Positions 1-10,279 of a DNA stretch of 44,134 bases are shown here, in pieces (position 1 is the first letter of the stretch; each line of letters begins with the position of its first letter). Source of the DNA: Gammaproteobacteria bacterium (GTDB lineage Bacteria; Pseudomonadota; Gammaproteobacteria; Pseudomonadales; Azotimanducaceae); NCBI GenBank assembly GCA_018647445.1, contig JABGTE010000099.1, forward strand, positions 1-44,134. The letters are read 5' to 3'. The notes beneath the pieces were generated by a model. It saw nothing but the letters and a program-made list of their open reading frames with translations. It ran no database searches and was not told where the DNA came from. The position numbers and the translations under genes were made by a program.

Positions 1-453
1 ATTGTCTATAACGTACTGCACCGTGAGCTTAACCTTCACAATGTTTTCGTCTTCGGTCAGCATTTCCGAGTCGTGCGGATGCGAGCGAACTCTTGAGGTG
101 TTGTGAATAATCACTTGGTCTACAATCGGTGGGTACCAACTCAGACCAGGCATGACAACGGCCTCCTGAACCTTACCAAATCGGAGCACAACCCCACGCT
201 CTTGTTCGTCCAGGGTATAAACACCCATGAAACCATAACCAATCGCGAGCACCCCAAGAACGATGGCAACCAGAGACGATTTCACCCCGCCGCCGCCCGT
301 TGAAGCACCCCCAGCGCCGCTTCCGCCGCCGAACATGCCCCCTAAATTTTCTTTAAGTTTCTTAAAGGCCTCATCTAAATCGGGCGGCCCTTGGTCTTGG
401 CGACTACCCCAAGGGTCTTTCTCACCATTATTACCGGGTTCATTCCACGCCAT
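1..453 (-). CDS. hflK: FtsH protease modulator HflK, N-terminal part (runs off window start)
   Basis: Minus-strand reading from ATG at 453: MAWNEPGNNGEKDPWGSRQDQGPPDLDEAFKKL..., Gly-rich segment, one TM, then YTLDEQERGVVLRFGKV (SPFH start); upstream of hflX as expected. Confidence 0.9.
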   Translation of the reverse strand, partial: MAWNEPGNNGEKDPWGSRQDQGPPDLDEAFKKLKENLGGMFGGGSGAGGASTGGGGVKSSLVAIVLGVLAIGYGFMGVYTLDEQERGVVLRFGKVQEAVVMPGLSWYPPIVDQVIIHNTSRVRSHPHDSEMLTEDENIVKVKLTVQYVIDN

Positions 454-514
454 ACTCTTCTCCAAATCCTGAGATTTTGTTTATCTTCCCACTTATTGCA
501 TCAAGTTGCATTGC

Positions 515-1795
515 TTAACCTGCTTTCATCGCGGTTAACGCCGCATTCAACCTTGCCAAATTCTTCTTTTCTATACGAAGGTGCATCGCAATCGTGCCAT
601 TTTCATCCATGACCTCCTCAATTACCGAAGCGAGCTCAAAGCATTTTGCGCGAATCATCCCTTGCTCGGGATTGAGCGAAAGCACCGTTGTCACCACATC
701 ATCTGATATCAACTCATCGATACAGGATAAAAGCTCGGGCAATCCAACCCCGGTCAGCGAGGAGACCTGAACGGAATAGGGTTTGTCCGCTGCATCTCGG
801 CGCACCAGCGGCCCTGTCACGCCTTGTATATCAGACTTGTTTAAGACCAACAGCTGCGGCACTTCTCTTGCGCCAATTTCTCCCAGAACCGCATTTACGG
901 CATCCATACGCTCTTGTTTTTCACCTGCTGACGCATCCACCACATGCAGGATCAAGGTTGCCTCGGTTACCTCTTCAAGCGTTGCCTTAAAAGACTCAAC
1001 CAGGCCATGGGGGAGCGCCCGAATAAAGCCCACTGTATCGGAAATGACGGCTTTACCGGTCAGCGGCAGACTAATTTGTCGAAGGGTGGGATCTAACGTT
1101 GCAAACAACTGATCGGCTGCATGCACCGCCGACTGCGTTAATCGATTAAACAGCGTCGATTTACCCGCATTCGTGTAACCCGCTAGCGCAACCGTTGCGG
1201 TTTCAGATCGTACCCGCGCTCGCCGGCTTTGATGTCTTTGGCGCTGAACCCGCTCTAATCGTTCTTTAATTTTTTTGTTGCGCGCCGCCAGCAGCCGTTG
1301 ATCCGCTTCTAGCTGCGTTTCTCCCGCACCGCCAAGCCCCGCGCCCGCACCGCCCCGTTGGCGATCAAGATGGGTCCAGCCTCGAACCAATCGAGACGCG
1401 CTGTGCTCTAATTGCGCAAGCTCAACCTGAAGCTTACCTTCATGAGTTCGAGCTCGCTGCGCAAAAATTTCTAAGATGAGGCCCGTTCGACCCAGCACTC
1501 GCAGATCTAAGGCACCCTCAAGATTCCGTTCTTGGGTCGACGAGAGGTCTTCACTAAACAGCACCAGATTGGCACCTGCGGCTTCCGCCGCGATTTTTAT
1601 TTCATCGACCTTGCCAGATCCCACCATCGTTTTCGGATGCGGATCCCGACGGGCGCTCTCGATCAACCCAACGACCGCCATGCCGGCCGACCGAGCCAGC
1701 TCTTCAACCTCCTCGTGCGTCGCAAGATCAGAGGTCTTGTTCCGAATAAAAACAAGCATCGCCTTTGAGCCAGGCGCTGGCCGATCAAAAAACAT
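515..1795 (-). CDS. hflX: GTPase HflX
   Basis: 426 aa; GYTNAGKSTLFNRLT P-loop, GGAGAGLGGAGETQLE HflX signature, NKSD G4 motif; between hfq and hflK. Confidence 0.97.
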   Translation of the reverse strand: MFFDRPAPGSKAMLVFIRNKTSDLATHEEVEELARSAGMAVVGLIESARRDPHPKTMVGSGKVDEIKIAAEAAGANLVLFSEDLSSTQERNLEGALDLRVLGRTGLILEIFAQRARTHEGKLQVELAQLEHSASRLVRGWTHLDRQRGGAGAGLGGAGETQLEADQRLLAARNKKIKERLERVQRQRHQSRRARVRSETATVALAGYTNAGKSTLFNRLTQSAVHAADQLFATLDPTLRQISLPLTGKAVISDTVGFIRALPHGLVESFKATLEEVTEATLILHVVDASAGEKQERMDAVNAVLGEIGAREVPQLLVLNKSDIQGVTGPLVRRDAADKPYSVQVSSLTGVGLPELLSCIDELISDDVVTTVLSLNPEQGMIRAKCFELASVIEEVMDENGTIAMHLRIEKKNLARLNAALTAMKAG

Positions 1796-1812
1796 AATAA
1801 CAGCCTGACGCT

Positions 1813-2055
1813 TTAATCGAGCGTCTCCATCGGGTCATCATAATCGAGGCTGACCGCTCGCGAGGGCACGACCGTTGAGATCGCTGACTTATAAATCATT
1901 TGATTCACCGTGTTTCGCAACAAAATAACAAATTGATCAAACGACTCAATCTGCCCCTGAAGTTTAATCCCACTGACCAAGAAGATCGAGACTGGGATCC
2001 GCTCCTTCCTCAATGCGTTTAAGAATGGGTCTTGTAAAGACTGACCTTTCGACAT
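1813..2055 (-). CDS. hfq: RNA chaperone Hfq (80 aa; variant proximal-pore residue)
   Basis: [48 protein letters not shown]...[12 protein letters not shown]; start chosen at 2055 rather than the track's 2097. Confidence 0.97.
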   Translation of the reverse strand: MSKGQSLQDPFLNALRKERIPVSIFLVSGIKLQGQIESFDQFVILLRNTVNQMIYKSAISTVVPSRAVSLDYDDPMETLD

Positions 2056-2232
2056 AATGCCTCCTAATTCCTTCCCAACGCTGGAACTCCAACGCATTCG
2101 TCATGTTAAAGATAGACTCACGGGGTCGATGCGCGTCAATCAAGCTTGCTCGAGCTACCATCACCTCTTTGCTCGGAAAGCCTCGATCTGCCACTTGCTG
2201 CGATCGCGCCCTGCTTCCTTACTTAATTTTTT

Positions 2233-2283
2233 CAAACCTTAGATTTTATCAAACCTTAACTTTTATCAAAACTTAGATTTTAT
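2233..2283. repeat. 3 x 17-bp imperfect tandem repeat (CAAACCTTAGATTTTAT / CAAACCTTAACTTTTAT / CAAAACTTAGATTTTAT)
   Basis: Read directly: units at 2233-2249, 2250-2266, 2267-2283; one unit overlaps the miaA stop codon. Confidence 0.95.
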
Positions 2284-3198
2284 CAATATGTTGGCGACTG
2301 CATCGATTTTCAAGAGCGCATCGAGCGATGGCATCGATATTTTTTCGACCATTTCAAACGACCGCAGCCAAGTGAACTGGCGCTTGGCTAACTGCCGGGT
2401 CGCGATAATGCCTTTTTCTCGCATTTCATCGAATCCAAGATCGCCTTCTAGGAACTGCCATACCTGACGATAGCCGACCGCTTTCATGGCAGGCAGCGCA
2501 TCATGCAAGGCATACTGCTCACGCAGCTGCTCCACCTCAGCCACCAATCCTTGCGTCAGCATCTGATCAAACCGCGCTTCTATTTGGTGATGAAGTTGCG
2601 CTCGAGACTCAGGCATTATCGCAACTTCAGTGAGGCTCGCGCCTAGTCCAACCTGACCTTTCGCCTGCAGCGCGGTCAAGGTTTGACCTGTCAACCGCTC
2701 TACCTCAAGCGCCCGTTGAAGCCGCTGATGATCTGTTGGTTTGATCCTCAAAGCGGCCTCTGGGTCAATCCGCCTTAGCTCCTCATGAAGCCAAGGCCAA
2801 CCATTCGTTTTAGCTGCCTCAAGGATCTCAAGACGAACCGTCGGGTTGGCCTCTGGTAAGTCTGCGATACCATCGCGCAAGGCCTTCAAGTACAACATAG
2901 TGCCACCGACCAGAACAGGCAACCGACCTCTTGACCGGACAGCTGCGATTGCTTGCCGGGCATCCTGGCAAAAATCAAAAGCGGTATAAGGATCCGTGGG
3001 CGCGCGAATATCCAGTAGGTGATGTGGTACCAACGCCTGCTGCGCTGCATCGGGCTTTGCCGTGCCAATATCCATATCAGTATAGACTTGGGCCGAGTCA
3101 ACAGTAATGACTTCAAGGTTGAACCGGCCAGCTAATGCATAAGCAAGTGCCGACTTACCCGATGCCGTCGGCCCAGTAATAACTAAGGCTTGGGTCAA
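2266..3198 (-). CDS. miaA: tRNA dimethylallyltransferase MiaA
   Basis: GPTASGKSALAYALA, DSAQVYTDMDIGTAKP, KRQFTWLRS; between hfq and mutL. Confidence 0.97.
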   Translation of the reverse strand: MTQALVITGPTASGKSALAYALAGRFNLEVITVDSAQVYTDMDIGTAKPDAAQQALVPHHLLDIRAPTDPYTAFDFCQDARQAIAAVRSRGRLPVLVGGTMLYLKALRDGIADLPEANPTVRLEILEAAKTNGWPWLHEELRRIDPEAALRIKPTDHQRLQRALEVERLTGQTLTALQAKGQVGLGASLTEVAIMPESRAQLHHQIEARFDQMLTQGLVAEVEQLREQYALHDALPAMKAVGYRQVWQFLEGDLGFDEMREKGIIATRQLAKRQFTWLRSFEMVEKISMPSLDALLKIDAVANILIKSKF

Positions 3199-3200
3199 GC

Positions 3201-5015
3201 TTATTGACCTCTCATAAATAAACTATCCAGTTCAGAAAGCGTCAGCTGAAACCAGGTCGGCCGACCATGGTTGCACTGCCCGCTGCGCTCGGTCTCTTCC
3301 ATATCTCGCAACAAAGCATTCATCTCCGGTATCGACAGTTTGCGATTGGCGCGCACAGATCCATGGCAGGCCATCGTCGACAATAGCTCGTCCCGACCAT
3401 CATTAATTCGATTACTGGAACCAAACTCTAGGAAATCCGATAACACGTCGCGCACCAACTGCTCGGGATTATCTCGACTCAGCATGGACGGAACCCCACG
3501 AATGATCACGCTCTCCTCAGAGACAGCCTCAAGCTGCAGCCCAATTTCAGAAAGCTCATCAGCACGATCCGTGACCAATGCAACTTCGCGCGCGCTTAAC
3601 GCGAGGCTTACCGGGACAAGTAAGGGCTGTGTTTTAAGGCCATCTGCATCCATCGCCCGTTTTAAGCGCTCGTAGGTGATCCGTTCATGCGCCGCATGCA
3701 TGTCAACCGCGACCAACCCATTTATATTTTGCGCGAGGATATAGACGCCATGTAACTGACCGAGGGCATAGCCCAAAGGCGGAATCTCAGCACCATCATC
3801 CTGGTCCGCTCCCAACCCAACGGTTGTTCCCGTCCAGTTACTCGGCATCTGACTGGGCGATTGCGACAAACCAAAGAATCCTGAACCCTGATTCTGGCGA
3901 CTGGTAAAGGCCATATTCCGCTGCACATAACCCGGATCGAAGGAGCCGAGCGGCGGTTGTTCGCCGGAAAACCCCGCCTCCAGGACTTGGTTGGGTCCGC
4001 TCTGACCTTCTGGCCGCACAGATGCCAACACCTGGTGAATCGTCCTATAAATCAGATCATGAACGCCGCGACTTTCCCGAAAACGAACTTCATGCTTGGT
4101 TGGGTGGACATTCACATCGACCAAAGTCGGATCAAGGTTCAAAAATATGGCATAAACCGGATGCCTGCCATGAAAGAGCACATCTTTATAACTCTGACGC
4201 ACCGCATGACTGCAGACCTTGTCACGTATGCAGCGATCGTTTACAAAAAAATACTGTTGGTCGGCCTGACTACGGGAGTAGGTGGGAAGCGAAATCCAGC
4301 CTTTAAGCTGCATCGACCCAATCTGTTCTTCAAAATACAGCGCTTGATCTAAAAAACTTTGGCCAAAAACCGCTTTAATACGGTGGTGTTGATCCTCGAT
4401 CGCTCTCGCAGCCTGAAACTGACGATAAACCTTTCCATTGTGGGTCACCATGATGGCCACCGCCGGATGGCTTAACGTCATTTTTCGAATCACATCGTCA
4501 ATTCGACCCAGCTCGGTTTTTTCAGCTCTTAGAAACTTTCTACGGGCAGGCGTGTTGAAAAATAAATCCCTAACTTCAACCGTCGTCCCCTGAGGATGAG
4601 GCGCCGGGATGACCTCAGAGGTCATATCTACGCCGTGAACCTGTACCGCATACCCAGACTTTTCATCGGTTGCGTTCGACGTCATCACCAATTTAGAAAC
4701 CGAGGCGATTGAGGCCAAGGCCTCCCCTCGAAAACCCAACGAGCAAATCCCCTCAAGATCCGACTCCGTCGCGATCTTTGAGGTTGCATGACGTGACAAG
4801 GCCAGAGCCAAATCGTCCTGCGGAATCCCGCGGCCATTATCCCGGACACGGATGAGTTGGCTGCCACCAGCTTCGAGCACCAAATCAATTCTCGAGGCGC
4901 CGGCATCAATCGCATTTTCCACAAGTTCTTTTACAACTGATGCTGGGCGCTCAACCACTTCCCCGGCGGCAATCTGATTGGCTAGTCGGCTAGATAAGCG
5001 TTGGATTCGACTCAC
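3201..5015 (-). CDS. mutL: DNA mismatch repair protein MutL
   Basis: SRLANQIAAGEVVERPASVVKELVENAIDAGA (GHKL ATPase), C-terminal DMHAAHERITYERL and CNHGRPTWFQL. Confidence 0.98.
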   Translation of the reverse strand: MSRIQRLSSRLANQIAAGEVVERPASVVKELVENAIDAGASRIDLVLEAGGSQLIRVRDNGRGIPQDDLALALSRHATSKIATESDLEGICSLGFRGEALASIASVSKLVMTSNATDEKSGYAVQVHGVDMTSEVIPAPHPQGTTVEVRDLFFNTPARRKFLRAEKTELGRIDDVIRKMTLSHPAVAIMVTHNGKVYRQFQAARAIEDQHHRIKAVFGQSFLDQALYFEEQIGSMQLKGWISLPTYSRSQADQQYFFVNDRCIRDKVCSHAVRQSYKDVLFHGRHPVYAIFLNLDPTLVDVNVHPTKHEVRFRESRGVHDLIYRTIHQVLASVRPEGQSGPNQVLEAGFSGEQPPLGSFDPGYVQRNMAFTSRQNQGSGFFGLSQSPSQMPSNWTGTTVGLGADQDDGAEIPPLGYALGQLHGVYILAQNINGLVAVDMHAAHERITYERLKRAMDADGLKTQPLLVPVSLALSAREVALVTDRADELSEIGLQLEAVSEESVIIRGVPSMLSRDNPEQLVRDVLSDFLEFGSSNRINDGRDELLSTMACHGSVRANRKLSIPEMNALLRDMEETERSGQCNHGRPTWFQLTLSELDSLFMRGQ

Positions 5016-6388
5016 GAGCGCTCCGGAATTTTCAAAACCTGCCCAACCCTAAGACGGTCGGACTTTAGCGCATTCAAAGATTTCAAGGCGCCTTGAGATA
5101 CCCGATAACGCTGCGCTATCTCAGACAAGGTGTCCCCAGATTTTATTTTGTAAGCCATCACCTGCGGCAATTGTGAAACCCTCTGAGCCAAAAGAGTGCC
5201 CTCCGGCGGGGTTTTTTGAAAATAGGTTGAAACCCCTTTGAATATTGCCCCAGCCATTTTCTTCTGATGGGCCGCGGTTCGCAGTTTCTTGGCCTCTCCG
5301 GGATTTGAGATGAACCCAGTTTCAACCAAGATTGAGGGAATATCGGGTGACTTGAGAACGATAAAGGAGGCTTGCTCAACGTTCGATTTGTGCAATTTAT
5401 TAATCGGCGAGATCGATTTGATCACCTCCGCACCCATTTCTAGGCTCGCGCTCAAGCTCGCAGTCATCGAGAGATCCAGCAGCACACCTGCTAACACATC
5501 ATCTTTATCATCCAGACTCACGCTGCCAACACCACCAATGAGATCTGCCCGGTTTTCCTTCTCCGCAATCCAACGGGCAGTTTCGCTTGTCGCGCCCCGC
5601 TGAGAAATCGCAAAGACCGATGCCCCACTGGCAGAAGCCGTTTTCCAGGCATCAGCATGAATCGAGATAAACACATCAGCTTGATTATCACGTGCCAGCT
5701 GAGTTCGATCTCGATGCGCAACGTAGTAGTCACCGCCGCGGGTTAAGACGGCTTTAAAACCTGGTTCGGCGTTGAAGCGATCAGCGAGCCGTTTCGCGAT
5801 CGCCAACACCACTGTTTTTTCATAGGTTTTGCCTGGTCCAATGGCTCCGGGATCTTCGCCTCCATGACCCGGGTCAATCGCAACGACGATGTCTCTCAGC
5901 CGTTGCTCAATTTTTGATTCGGTCGCCAGGACCGATTCGCCGGTAAGCGTTGGAAACAAATCAACCACCAACCGATCGCCATATTGAGCAATTGGGTTCA
6001 ACAAAAAGCTTCTCGGTTTAACCGATTCAGATAGATCCAAAACAACTCGCAAATCCGCTTGCCTCACTGATGAATACCGAATATCGGTGACGGCCGTGCC
6101 TTTGAAATATTTCGATGCAAGTGATTGCCGGCGTACTGATTTTTCCAACGCCGAGCCTGGCAGGTCAATCACCAAACGCAGTGGGTTTTCGAGAACAAAC
6201 AACGTGTGATCTAAGGGTTCGCTAACATCGAACACCAAACGGGTCTTTTCTGGTGAGGCATGAAGTCTGATGCTGTTAATAGTCGGGCTTGCCAATGCTG
6301 AAGATGACAAGAGCCACATCACCACTAAGCCAGAGAATCTTCGACGACCCCAGGACCCAAAAACGCTCGAGCGCAAATTTACTGTCAT
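5012..6388 (-). CDS. amiB: N-acetylmuramoyl-L-alanine amidase (AMIN + Amidase_3 + LysM)
   Basis: VVAIDPGHGGEDPGAIG catalytic motif, ILVETGFISNPGEA, C-terminal LysM YKIKSGDTLSEIAQRYRVS; 4-nt overlap with mutL. Confidence 0.93.
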   Translation of the reverse strand: MTVNLRSSVFGSWGRRRFSGLVVMWLLSSSALASPTINSIRLHASPEKTRLVFDVSEPLDHTLFVLENPLRLVIDLPGSALEKSVRRQSLASKYFKGTAVTDIRYSSVRQADLRVVLDLSESVKPRSFLLNPIAQYGDRLVVDLFPTLTGESVLATESKIEQRLRDIVVAIDPGHGGEDPGAIGPGKTYEKTVVLAIAKRLADRFNAEPGFKAVLTRGGDYYVAHRDRTQLARDNQADVFISIHADAWKTASASGASVFAISQRGATSETARWIAEKENRADLIGGVGSVSLDDKDDVLAGVLLDLSMTASLSASLEMGAEVIKSISPINKLHKSNVEQASFIVLKSPDIPSILVETGFISNPGEAKKLRTAAHQKKMAGAIFKGVSTYFQKTPPEGTLLAQRVSQLPQVMAYKIKSGDTLSEIAQRYRVSQGALKSLNALKSDRLRVGQVLKIPERS

Positions 6389-6840
6389 GTCGGCAACCTT
6401 GCGAGCGCGCGCTCACCTTTGTCTGAGCCTGACTGCACAAACAAGCGGCGGCTGCTATCTCCAATGACCCGCATTTCAATCTCCAGATCCGGCTTAGGTA
6501 ATAGCCCGAGTCCTTTCTCTGACCATTCAATTAAACACAGCGCTTGGCTTGTAAAATACTCATCAACGCCCAAATAGTTTAACTCGTCTGGATCATTGAG
6601 TCTGTATAGGTCGAAGTGGTAGACCGGATGCACTGGCAGCTCGTAGGGCTCGACCAGCGTGAAGGTCGGGCTCTTCACCGCACCCGTATAGCCCAAGGCC
6701 CGCAACACGCCTCGGCAGAGGGTGGTCTTACCGGCGCCCAGGTCACCTTTAAGAAAAACAATACCGGTTCCTTCGAGCCCGTCGACCAACCGCGCGCCGA
6801 ACTGCTCGGTCGCCTTCTCGGTATTCAGCAGCCAGCTCAT
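6385..6840 (-). CDS. tsaE: tRNA t6A biosynthesis ATPase TsaE
   Basis: GDLGAGKTTLCRGVLRALG, VKSPTFTLVEPY; 4-nt overlaps with neighbours. Confidence 0.96.
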   Translation of the reverse strand: MSWLLNTEKATEQFGARLVDGLEGTGIVFLKGDLGAGKTTLCRGVLRALGYTGAVKSPTFTLVEPYELPVHPVYHFDLYRLNDPDELNYLGVDEYFTSQALCLIEWSEKGLGLLPKPDLEIEMRVIGDSSRRLFVQSGSDKGERALARLPT

Positions 6841-8300
6841 AAAACTATCCCCGAGAGTGAGCGACCAACTTGCATCACCACATCTCGAGCAAGCAAACCG
6901 ACCTCGCCCTGTTGAGCCGTCGCCATCCGAGCGGCCCGGCCGTGATGCGCAACCCCCAGTTCGGCTGCGCGACTCAGTGGTTCGCCTTGAGCGAGCAAAG
7001 CACCCAGCAGCCCTGAAAGCACATCGCCCATTCCAGCCGTTGCCATTGCCGGCCCCCCCAATACATTAATAGCGATACCCGAATTAGATGCAACAAGGGT
7101 TGCTGCACCTTTAAGCACAACCACGGCACCGTACTCAGATTGCAGTTGGCCCACGACCGCTAAGCGATCCGGGTCGACCTGATCACGACGGAGCAACCTT
7201 GCGGCCTCCAAGGGATGTGGCGTCATGATGCAATCAAGCAGGGGAACCGGCGCCTGAGCCAAAAGGTTTAGGCCGTCGGCATCTAGGACAAGGGGTTTGC
7301 CAGCAGCAATCACTTGTCGATACAAGTTTTGAGCCCATGCGTCCTGACCTAGACCGGGGCCCAGCACGACGGCCTGGACGCGATCAAGAAGGTCCGTTAT
7401 GTCATCGGTTTCAGTGACGCCCCGAAACATCACCTCAGGACATCGCGCTAAAAACCCAGATCGATGCGCCTCGCGACTCACAACAGACACAAGCCCCGCG
7501 CCACTACGCACAGCAGCCTCGCTGGCTAGTAGGCCGGCACCGCCGAAGCCCGTATTGCCACCCACCACCAGAAGGTGTCCAAAATGCCCCTTGTGCGCTT
7601 TGTTTTGACGCGCCGGTAACCTTGGCGCGTCCAGAACCCGCAACACTTTAGCGGCATGTTTGGTCAACAAGGCTTCCGGCAGGCCTAGATCAGCCAGCAT
7701 GATCTCACCCGCATAATCTGGTCCATCCTGACTGTATAACCCCACCTTTCGCGCTAAGAAGGTGATGGTGATCGAGGCCCGAACACAGGCCGTCCCAACA
7801 TCGCCTGAGTCAGGCTGTAAACCAGACGGCAGGTCAACCGCAACCACAGGGCCACTACCAGCATTGATTGCCATGATGGCCGAGCGGTACGCGGACGTAA
7901 CGTCGCCCCGAATACCAAGCCCTAATAAGGCGTCAACCAATACCGCTCCGGCCAGGACGGATCCTTCAAAATCCTGAACGATTGCCTGGCTATTTTGACA
8001 AACTGCGAAGGCTTCGCGCGACGCGTCAGAAAGCTTTTCAGTATCGCCAACAAGCACAACCTGAACCAACCAGCCACGATCCGCCAACCCCGCTGCGATT
8101 AAAAAGCCGTCGCCTGCATTATTCCCAGACCCACAAAAAACCTGTGCATTTTTAATGTCGCTATAGCGGGTCAAGATAACCTCGACAACGCGCCGCGCAG
8201 CCAATTTCATCAACTGGAAACTGGATATGTCATAATCCTGCGAGTATTGCCGATCAATTTCTTTTATGACCGAGGCCGGGTATAGCTTTGACGCTGTCAT
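6837..8300 (-). CDS. nnr: Bifunctional NAD(P)H-hydrate epimerase / ADP-dependent NAD(P)H-hydrate dehydratase
   Basis: N-terminal YjeF_N (GSGNNAGDGFLIA) and C-terminal carbohydrate-kinase-like domain (VLDADGLNLLAQ, GMGDVLSGLLGALLAQG); start M at 8300 inferred. Confidence 0.94.
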   Translation of the reverse strand: MTASKLYPASVIKEIDRQYSQDYDISSFQLMKLAARRVVEVILTRYSDIKNAQVFCGSGNNAGDGFLIAAGLADRGWLVQVVLVGDTEKLSDASREAFAVCQNSQAIVQDFEGSVLAGAVLVDALLGLGIRGDVTSAYRSAIMAINAGSGPVVAVDLPSGLQPDSGDVGTACVRASITITFLARKVGLYSQDGPDYAGEIMLADLGLPEALLTKHAAKVLRVLDAPRLPARQNKAHKGHFGHLLVVGGNTGFGGAGLLASEAAVRSGAGLVSVVSREAHRSGFLARCPEVMFRGVTETDDITDLLDRVQAVVLGPGLGQDAWAQNLYRQVIAAGKPLVLDADGLNLLAQAPVPLLDCIMTPHPLEAARLLRRDQVDPDRLAVVGQLQSEYGAVVVLKGAATLVASNSGIAINVLGGPAMATAGMGDVLSGLLGALLAQGEPLSRAAELGVAHHGRAARMATAQQGEVGLLARDVVMQVGRSLSGIVL

Positions 8301-8363
8301 AATGACCCTCGTGCCCTGAAGGGGGCCATTATAGCCAAACCTACAGGCACCACTGGAAAAATA

Positions 8364-9467
8364 TTGATGTCGTTGCAAGCCCTTAAAAATCAGATTCCCG
8401 AATGGGCCGCAGCGCTGGGCTTTTCAGCAACCGGTTTTGTCAAGCTCGACCGCAGTGATCATGCGCCGCATCTATTAAAGTGGCTGAGCAATAACCATCA
8501 CGGCAGCATGGGTTACATGGCGCGCAATGTCGATCTGCGGGTCGACCCAGTCGGATTATTACCCGGATCCCTCAGCGCAATTACCGTCAGAATGGACTAT
8601 TTACCGGCTTCAGAGATGACAAAAATTGAAGGCACCCTTGCTACACCGAGCAGCGCCTACATTGCCCGCTATGCACTCGGCCGGGATTATCATAAAGTCA
8701 TTCGCCGTCGTCTGACCCAGCTTGCCAACCAAATCAATGAAGCAGCAGAGGCCCAGGGTATAACCGATTGTGTGACCCGGGCCTGCACCGATTCCGCACC
8801 CATTCTTGAAAAACGCTTTGCCGAGCAATCTGGATTAGGCTGGATCGGAAAAAATACGCTGCTGCTCAACCAAAGCCGCGGGTCCTGGTTTTTTATTGGC
8901 GAACTCTTAACCAACCTGCCATTTGACGGTCCTGTTGAGATCTCATCCAAACATTGCGGTAGCTGCACCCGGTGCCTGGATGTTTGTCCAACCAAGGCCT
9001 TTGTTGGACCCTTTGAGTTAGATGCCAAACGGTGTATTTCTTATTTGACGATTGAATCTAAAGCCGCGATCCCAGAGCCACTGAGAGTCGCCATGGGCAA
9101 TCGGATATTTGGCTGTGACGATTGCCAGATGGTTTGTCCCTGGAACAAGTTTGCCGCAACGTCGGTTGACCCCGTTTTTAAACCAAGACCAGACTTTGAG
9201 GAGGCCGCGTTAACAACCCTTTATGCCTGGAGCGAAGCCACCTTTTTAGAAAAAACCCAAGGCTCGGCAATCCGGCGAACAGGTTACTCAGGCTGGTTGC
9301 GGAATATCAGTGTTGCACTCGGCAATGCTGACTATGATCCAGAAATTTTAGCAAGCCTTAAGGCTAAACGTGCAACAGCGGATTCCATGGTGCAGGAACA
9401 TATTGACTGGGCCATTCAGCAACAACTTTCGAAACGTGATGCGAGCAGCCCTCTCCCTACATCTTGA
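8364..9467 (+). CDS. queG: Epoxyqueuosine reductase QueG
   Basis: Two 4Fe-4S motifs [16 protein letters not shown] and [26 protein letters not shown]; divergent from nnr as in enterics. Confidence 0.96.
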   Translation: MMSLQALKNQIPEWAAALGFSATGFVKLDRSDHAPHLLKWLSNNHHGSMGYMARNVDLRVDPVGLLPGSLSAITVRMDYLPASEMTKIEGTLATPSSAYIARYALGRDYHKVIRRRLTQLANQINEAAEAQGITDCVTRACTDSAPILEKRFAEQSGLGWIGKNTLLLNQSRGSWFFIGELLTNLPFDGPVEISSKHCGSCTRCLDVCPTKAFVGPFELDAKRCISYLTIESKAAIPEPLRVAMGNRIFGCDDCQMVCPWNKFAATSVDPVFKPRPDFEEAALTTLYAWSEATFLEKTQGSAIRRTGYSGWLRNISVALGNADYDPEILASLKAKRATADSMVQEHIDWAIQQQLSKRDASSPLPTS

Positions 9468-10002
9468 AGACATGCGCTCGATAAACCTTGAGCTCATCGA
9501 TCGATTCTCGAATATCGTCTAAAGCGCGATGCCTGCCTTGCTTGATGACTAAATCCATAACTTCCGGCTTCCAGCGCATCACCAGAACTTTAATTGAACT
9601 GACGTCTAGGTTTCGATAATGGAAAAATCGACCAAGCTCAGGCATATGGCGATCAATAAACCGTCGATCCTGGCCTATGCTGTTCCCGCACAGGGGCGAA
9701 TCCTGCGGGCCAACATAATCCTTTAAGAATGCAAGGGTTTCCGCTTCAGCCATCGCCTCGGTCACGGACGATGCGATCACGCGCGCGGTCAGGCCAGACG
9801 CACCGTGGTGCTCAGTATTCCACTCATCCATCATATTCATCCGGGCTTCGGTCTGATGAATCGTTAAACAAGGGCCCTCAGCAATGATATTGAGCTGCGA
9901 ATCGGTAATGATGGTTGCAATTTCTAAAACCAGATCTGTATCTGGATCCAAACCTGTCATTTCCATGTCGATCCATACCAAATTACCTGAATCTACCGCC
10001 AT
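9457..10002 (-). CDS. orn: Oligoribonuclease
   Basis: [49 protein letters not shown] (DEDDh exonuclease). Confidence 0.97.
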   Translation of the reverse strand: MAVDSGNLVWIDMEMTGLDPDTDLVLEIATIITDSQLNIIAEGPCLTIHQTEARMNMMDEWNTEHHGASGLTARVIASSVTEAMAEAETLAFLKDYVGPQDSPLCGNSIGQDRRFIDRHMPELGRFFHYRNLDVSSIKVLVMRWKPEVMDLVIKQGRHRALDDIRESIDELKVYRAHVFKM

Positions 10003-10279
10003 AAGAATCTCCTCTTTGAACCAAGCGTCGGGCTGCTGACCATCGGCTCTATTTAACCCGAGTCAACCGTAAAATACGAGGATCAGCCATTAACGCTTCG
10101 GTGCGTATCGATTATGCATCAAAGCAAGCGACTAACTCGGGCAGTGGCTCAACCACGGCAATCCAAGCAACAAGGATCCATGCGTTGCGCGGATTGCGTT
10201 AGACTGCATCCTTTAACGGACCCACATCACACACTCTATGATGTATTAGGCAATCGACTTATTAGCAACTGGCCGCTTT

